Under the pieces are notes generated by a model, which saw nothing but the letters and a program-made list of their open reading frames with translations, searched no databases and was not told the DNA's origin. From a bacterium (GTDB lineage Bacteria > Krumholzibacteriota > Krumholzibacteria > LZORAL124-64-63), in assembly GCA_016873405.1 (NCBI GenBank), contig VGXH01000059.1, positions 1 through 8,561 on the forward strand: 8,561 nt of DNA, written 5' to 3'. This document shows positions 5,583 through 8,561 of the stretch, one piece after another; position 1 is the stretch's first letter, and each line of letters begins with the position of its first letter. The position numbers were made by a program, and so were the translations under genes.

Positions 5583-6344
5583 TTGCCGCCCCGGTCCCCG
5601 CACCCGGGCCGGCGGCGGGACGACCGCCACGCCACCTCATCCTCACCGGCGCCGCAGCCGGGCCTCCCCGCGGGGGGAGCCCGGCTGCTGGCCGTCCGGC
5701 GCGAGGGGGACACGGTGTGGCTGGAGGTCGCCGGCGGCGTGACGTATGAACTGGCGGCAGCGTCCCTCCCGGCGGCGCTGCCCGCGCCCGGGGAAGAGCT
5801 GGGCGCGGAGCTGCACCGGGAAATCGCGCTGGCGGCCGAGCGCAAGCGCGCGGCAAGGCGCCTGTTCGCGCTGCTGGACAGGCGGCTGCTGCCGGTGGCG
5901 CGGTTGCGCCGGCGCCTGCTGGACGAGGGTTACCTGCCGGAGGCGGTGAGCGCCGTGATCGCGGCCATGGACGAGCAGGACGTGCACTCGGACCGCCGCT
6001 ACGCCGACGCCTGGTGCCGCGACTGCCTGTTGAGCAAGGCGGTCGGACGCCCTTATCTTGAGGCGAAGCTGCGCGAGGCGGGCCTGGCGGCGGATGTCGC
6101 GCGGCAGGCCGCGGCCGATGCCCTGGACGCGCGGCAGGAGGAGACGCTGGCCCTGAAGGCCGCGGCGGCCGCCTGGCGCCGGCAGCCGCGGAGCGGGCCC
6201 CGCGAGACGGCGCGCGTCGTCCGCTTCCTGATCGGGCGCGGCTTCGCGCCGGCGCTGGCCTCGCGCGCGGCGCGACGGGCGCGGCCGGCCTCGGGCGGCC
6301 ACGAGACCGACCGCCACGGCAACGACCCCGGCGACGGGACCTGA
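5583..6344 (+). CDS. recX: Regulatory protein RecX
   Basis: RecX binds RecA filaments and limits, or in some species helps, their activity. The 253-aa product is long for the family (often 150-270). Residues about 1-32 are a proline- and arginine-rich lead with no visible motif. Residues 33-90 resemble the N-terminal extension of longer RecX proteins. From about 91 the three-helix RecX repeats appear: LLDRRLLPVARLRRRLLDEGYLPE with the diagnostic DEQDVHSDRRYADAWCRD, then GRPYLEAKLREAGL, and a last repeat VVRFLIGRGFAPALASRA. The C-terminal 20 or so residues are hydrophilic and not conserved as far as I can tell. The gene starts 4 bp after recA, the classic recA-recX arrangement, and is surely co-transcribed with it. 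The TTG start is inferred from the ribosome binding site and lack of alternatives. Confidence 0.9.
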   Translation: MPPRSPHPGRRRDDRHATSSSPAPQPGLPAGGARLLAVRREGDTVWLEVAGGVTYELAAASLPAALPAPGEELGAELHREIALAAERKRAARRLFALLDRRLLPVARLRRRLLDEGYLPEAVSAVIAAMDEQDVHSDRRYADAWCRDCLLSKAVGRPYLEAKLREAGLAADVARQAAADALDARQEETLALKAAAAAWRRQPRSGPRETARVVRFLIGRGFAPALASRAARRARPASGGHETDRHGNDPGDGT

Positions 6345-6368
6345 TTCCCCGCAGCCCTGGAGACCCGC

Positions 6369-7268
6369 GTGCAGATCCTCGTCACCGGCGCCGACGGCAT
6401 GCTCGGCTCTGCCCTGCTGCGCCGGCTGCAGTCCGCAGCCGCAGCCGAGCGCGGCATCACGGGCGCCGCGGGCGTCGACCTTCCTGACGGAGACCTCGCG
6501 GACCCGGCCACGGCGCCGGCCCTGCTGCGGCGACACGCCCCGCACTGGGTCGTGCACTGCGCGGCCTGGACGGACGTCGACGGCGCCGAGGCGCGCTATG
6601 CCGAGGCCCTGGCCGCCAACGGCGAGGCCACCGCGCTGCTGGCCCGCGCCTGCGCGGAGGCCGGCTGCGGGCTGACCTACGTCTCGACGGACTACGTCTT
6701 CGACGGGCGCGGCCGCGGCGGCGATCCGGACGCCGGCTACGACGAGGACGACCCGCTGTCGCCGGTCAACGCCTACGGGCGGACCAAGGCCGCCGGCGAG
6801 GATGCGGTGCGGCGGTTGGCCGGCGCCTGGCAGATCGTGCGCACGAGCTGGCTGTTCGGCGACGGGCGGGTGAACTTCGTCAAGACCATCCGGCGTCTGC
6901 TGCGCGAGCGCGAGACGCTGCAGGTCGTGGACGACCAGCGCGGCTGCCCGACCTACGCCGACGATCTGGCCGCGGTGCTGACCTTCCTTGTCAGCGGCCG
7001 CCACCGTGGTATCTTCCACGCCACGAATCTCGGCGCCTGCACCTGGCACGAACTGGCGCAGGCGACGGCCGTGGCCACCGGCGCGGACCCGGCCCGCATC
7101 GCGTCCTGCGGCAGCGCGCAGTTTCCGCGGCCGGCGGCGCGTCCGGCCTGTTCGATCCTGCGCAGCCGTCGCCTGGAAGAGGCCGGCTGCCCGCCACGGC
7201 CCCCCTGGCGCGACGCCGTGCAGCGCTACGTCGCCCGGCTCGAGTCGGGGCAGGTCGCCCATTCGTGA
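6369..7268 (+). CDS. rfbD: dTDP-4-dehydrorhamnose reductase
   Basis: RfbD (RmlD) is the last enzyme of dTDP-L-rhamnose synthesis: it reduces dTDP-4-keto-L-rhamnose with NAD(P)H in the cytoplasm, giving a sugar donor for surface polysaccharide. The 299-aa product is a normal-length extended SDR protein. The nucleotide-binding GADGMLG is at 7-13, CAAWTDVDGAE at 64-74, the substrate-site STDYVFDG at 106-113, and the catalytic Y136-x3-K140 in NAYGRTKAAGE. The later RTSWLFG, DDQRGCPTYADDLA and the C-terminal RPACSIL motif are all RmlD-like. The GTG start follows GGAG (6359-6362) at 6 nt. The gene lies 24 bp after recX without a terminator, so it may be read from the recA promoter. rmlA, rmlB and rmlC are not in the window. 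A related 4-keto-sugar reductase is the main alternative. Confidence 0.92.
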   Translation: MQILVTGADGMLGSALLRRLQSAAAAERGITGAAGVDLPDGDLADPATAPALLRRHAPHWVVHCAAWTDVDGAEARYAEALAANGEATALLARACAEAGCGLTYVSTDYVFDGRGRGGDPDAGYDEDDPLSPVNAYGRTKAAGEDAVRRLAGAWQIVRTSWLFGDGRVNFVKTIRRLLRERETLQVVDDQRGCPTYADDLAAVLTFLVSGRHRGIFHATNLGACTWHELAQATAVATGADPARIASCGSAQFPRPAARPACSILRSRRLEEAGCPPRPPWRDAVQRYVARLESGQVAHS

Positions 7269-7278
7269 GCCATGACCG

Positions 7279-7307
7279 CCGCCCGCGCGCCGAGGTCGCG
7301 CGGGCGG
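7279..7307 (+). other. Strong GC hairpin between rfbD and gmhA
   Basis: An 11-bp perfect inverted repeat (7279-7289 with 7297-7307) encloses a 7-nt loop. It starts 10 bp after the rfbD stop, and its right arm ends 1 nt before the purine-rich aaagga (7309-7314), the only candidate ribosome binding site of gmhA. No T-tract follows, so it is not a standard intrinsic terminator. It may protect the upstream mRNA, pause polymerase or affect gmhA translation. Confidence 0.6.
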
Positions 7308-7326
7308 GAAAGGACCACCGGCCGAC

Positions 7327-7935
7327 ATGACCAGCCGCGAACCCGTAACGTTGCCCGAGCAGGCCGCGGCCCTGTTCGCCGGCGCCGCCGGCGAGCTGCA
7401 GGGGGTCCTGGCCCGCCTCGGTCCCCAGCAGTCGGAGTCGCTGGCCGCGCTGGCCGCGGACGTGCTGCGGGCGTGGGAGGGGGGCGGCAAACTGCTGGTC
7501 TGCGGCAACGGCGGCAGCGCCGCCGACAGCCAGCATATCGTCGCCGAGCTGGTCGGGCGCTTCCTCGACGAGCGGCCCGGCTATGCCGCCGTCGCGCTGA
7601 CGGTCAACACGTCGACGCTGACGGCGGTGGGCAACGACTACGGCTTCGACGAGGTCTTCGCCCGCCAGGTGCAGGCTGTCGGCGGCCCGCGCGACGTTCT
7701 GCTGGTGCTGTCGACCAGCGGCAACTCGCCCAACTGCGTGCGCGCCGTGGAGCAGGCGAAGGCGGGCGGGCTGCGCGTCCACGGCTTCCTCGGCCGCGAC
7801 GGCGGGCGGCTGCGCGCCCTGGTCGACGGCGCCGTCATCGCGCCCAGCGACCACACGCCGCGCATCCAGGAGATCCACATCTTCCTGGGCCACCTGCTGT
7901 GCCAAATGCTCGAATCGGCGCGCCGCTCCGCATGA
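7327..7935 (+). CDS. gmhA: Sedoheptulose-7-phosphate isomerase
   Basis: GmhA turns sedoheptulose 7-phosphate into D-glycero-D-manno-heptose 7-phosphate, the first step to nucleotide-heptose donors for LPS core or other surface glycans. The 202-aa product (E. coli 192) is a single SIS domain. CGNGGSAADSQHIVAELVGRF (59-79, first and last residues given by position) contains H70 and E74, and RIQEIHIFLGH (179-189) contains Q181 and H189; these match the four zinc ligands H61, E65, Q172 and H180 of E. coli GmhA. LSTSGNSPNC (128-137) is the phosphate-binding SIS motif. The related DiaA lacks this sugar-gene setting, so GmhA is favoured. The ATG follows a weak site (7309-7314) at 12 nt. The stop overlaps the ubiA ATG by 4 bp (ATGA). 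Partners such as hldE or gmhB are not in the window. Confidence 0.93.
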   Translation: MTSREPVTLPEQAAALFAGAAGELQGVLARLGPQQSESLAALAADVLRAWEGGGKLLVCGNGGSAADSQHIVAELVGRFLDERPGYAAVALTVNTSTLTAVGNDYGFDEVFARQVQAVGGPRDVLLVLSTSGNSPNCVRAVEQAKAGGLRVHGFLGRDGGRLRALVDGAVIAPSDHTPRIQEIHIFLGHLLCQMLESARRSA

Positions 7936-8561
7936 CCCACCTGCGCGCATTCACGGCCACGCTGAGGCCGCGCCAGTGGACCAAGAACCTGCTGCTGTTC
8001 GCGGGCGTCATCTTCGCGCAGAAGCTGGGTCACGCGCCGTGCGTCGTCCGCGCGCTGCTGGGCGCGGTGGTCTTCTGTTTCGCCTCCGGAGTGATCTACA
8101 TCTTCAACGACATCGTCGATCGCGAACTGGACCGCCGCCATCCGCACAAGCGCCTGCGGCCCATCGCCGCCGGCCGCCTGCCCGTGGTCTGGGCGGTGAA
8201 GGCCGGCAGCGTCCTGCTGGCGCTCGTCCTGATCGCGTCGGCCCTGCTGGGCTGGGCGTTCTTCGGCGGCGTGATCTTCTTCTTCGCCTGGAACTGGCTC
8301 TACACGCGCTTCCTCAAGCGCGTGCGCGTGCTGGACGTGACGGGCATCGGGATGAGCTTCGTGGTGCGCGCCACCTGCGGCGTGCTCGTGCTGCTGCCGG
8401 CCTGCCCGGACGTCGGCATCTCGCCCTGGCTGCTGGCCTGCACCTTTTTCCTCTCCCTGTTCCTGGGCTTCTGCAAGCGGCGCGACGAGTTGCTGAAGAT
8501 GGTGCCCGGCGCCGGCGAGACGCGGCCGGCGCTGCGCGGCTACAGCGAGCCGATGCTCCCC
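7932..8561 (+). CDS. UbiA-family prenyltransferase, decaprenyl-phosphate phosphoribosyltransferase-like (3' end outside window)
   Basis: The frame is open for 210 codons to the window edge. It begins MTHLRAFTATLRPRQWTKN, the RPxQWxKN opening of decaprenyl-phosphate 5-phosphoribosyltransferase (DPPR synthase) homologues. The first Asp-rich motif NDIVDRELD (59-67, NDxxDxxxD) is followed by RRHPHKRLRPIAAGRLP (68-84). The second motif region carries Y124, K129 and D135 in LYTRFLKRVRVLD, and SPWLLACTFFLSLFLGFCKRRDEL lies near the end (quoted by its ends: S..LLAC and CKRRDEL). Several hydrophobic segments mark an integral membrane enzyme. DPPR synthase transfers phosphoribose from PRPP to polyprenyl phosphate, the first step to prenyl-linked arabinose in mycobacteria. 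The ATG overlaps the gmhA stop by 4 bp, so the two are translationally coupled. The acceptor and donor here are inferred; other UbiA activities cannot be excluded. Confidence 0.88.
   Translation, partial: MTHLRAFTATLRPRQWTKNLLLFAGVIFAQKLGHAPCVVRALLGAVVFCFASGVIYIFNDIVDRELDRRHPHKRLRPIAAGRLPVVWAVKAGSVLLALVLIASALLGWAFFGGVIFFFAWNWLYTRFLKRVRVLDVTGIGMSFVVRATCGVLVLLPACPDVGISPWLLACTFFLSLFLGFCKRRDELLKMVPGAGETRPALRGYSEPMLP

Noticed and set aside
4256..5845. A 529-codon open frame on the - strand opposite recA and the start of recX
   Set aside because: recA on the + strand is unmistakable. The antisense frame is open because GC-rich codon third positions remove stops, and its composition (Ala, Arg, Gln, His, Asp rich) is that of a shadow frame.
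7272..7326. ATG at 7272 as an alternative start near gmhA
   Set aside because: It is in a different frame from gmhA and has no gene-like product.
1..8561. Mobile elements, CRISPR arrays, tRNA or rRNA genes, toxin-antitoxin or defence genes
   Set aside because: No such sequence or protein motif was seen. All coding space is taken by housekeeping and cell-envelope genes in uniform GC-rich codon use.

Overview
The window is a very GC-rich, gene-dense bacterial chromosome segment in which every supported gene lies on the + strand. It holds ten protein-coding genes, two of them cut by the window edges. The content points to a Gram-negative-type bacterium: gmhA suggests heptose-containing surface glycan. 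MglA and MglB resemble those of polarised, gliding bacteria such as Myxococcus. The gene set (recR, mglB, mglA, then pgpA, cinA, thpR, recA, recX) suits a deltaproteobacterial or FCB-like candidate phylum, but I cannot fix the phylum from this sequence alone. Start codons are mixed (ATG 6, GTG 3, TTG 1 of the nine intact starts plus ubiA), as is common in high-GC genomes.

Region 1 (1-1719): the 3' end of recR, a 157-bp gap with possible leader hairpins, then an mglB-mglA pair. MglA is a small Ras-like GTPase whose residue numbering matches M. xanthus MglA, with R53, T78 and Q82 all in place. MglB is its Roadblock-fold partner and keeps the C-terminal IDNLF signature. A perfect 9-bp stem with a GAGA loop after mglA is the likely end of this transcript.

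Region 2 (1760-4227): a 15-bp tandem repeat of about 3.7 copies leads into a strong sigma70-type promoter. The last repeat copy supplies the -35 hexamer. This promoter should drive pgpA-cinA-thpR: a phospholipid phosphatase, an NMN deamidase/nucleotide-repair protein and an RNA 2',3'-cyclic phosphodiesterase. pgpA and cinA overlap by 4 bp; cinA and thpR are 17 bp apart.

Region 3 (4228-6344): recA with its own extended -10 promoter and a leader of about 145 nt, followed 4 bp later by recX, its usual modulator, which starts at TTG. I see no LexA box of the standard kinds.

Region 4 (6369-8561): rfbD (dTDP-L-rhamnose synthesis), gmhA (heptose synthesis) and the first 210 codons of a UbiA-family prenyltransferase most like decaprenyl-phosphate 5-phosphoribosyltransferase. 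gmhA and ubiA overlap by 4 bp. This is a surface-glycan precursor block joined to the recA-recX unit with no clear terminator between them; the only strong hairpin sits just before gmhA.

No RNA genes, CRISPR arrays, insertion sequences or phage genes were seen, and there is no gene-free stretch over 300 bases. I found no clear novel system. The best leads are the repeat-borne pgpA promoter, a missing Toprim glutamate in RecR, the DPPR-synthase-like gene next to gmhA, and the atypical RecA tail.
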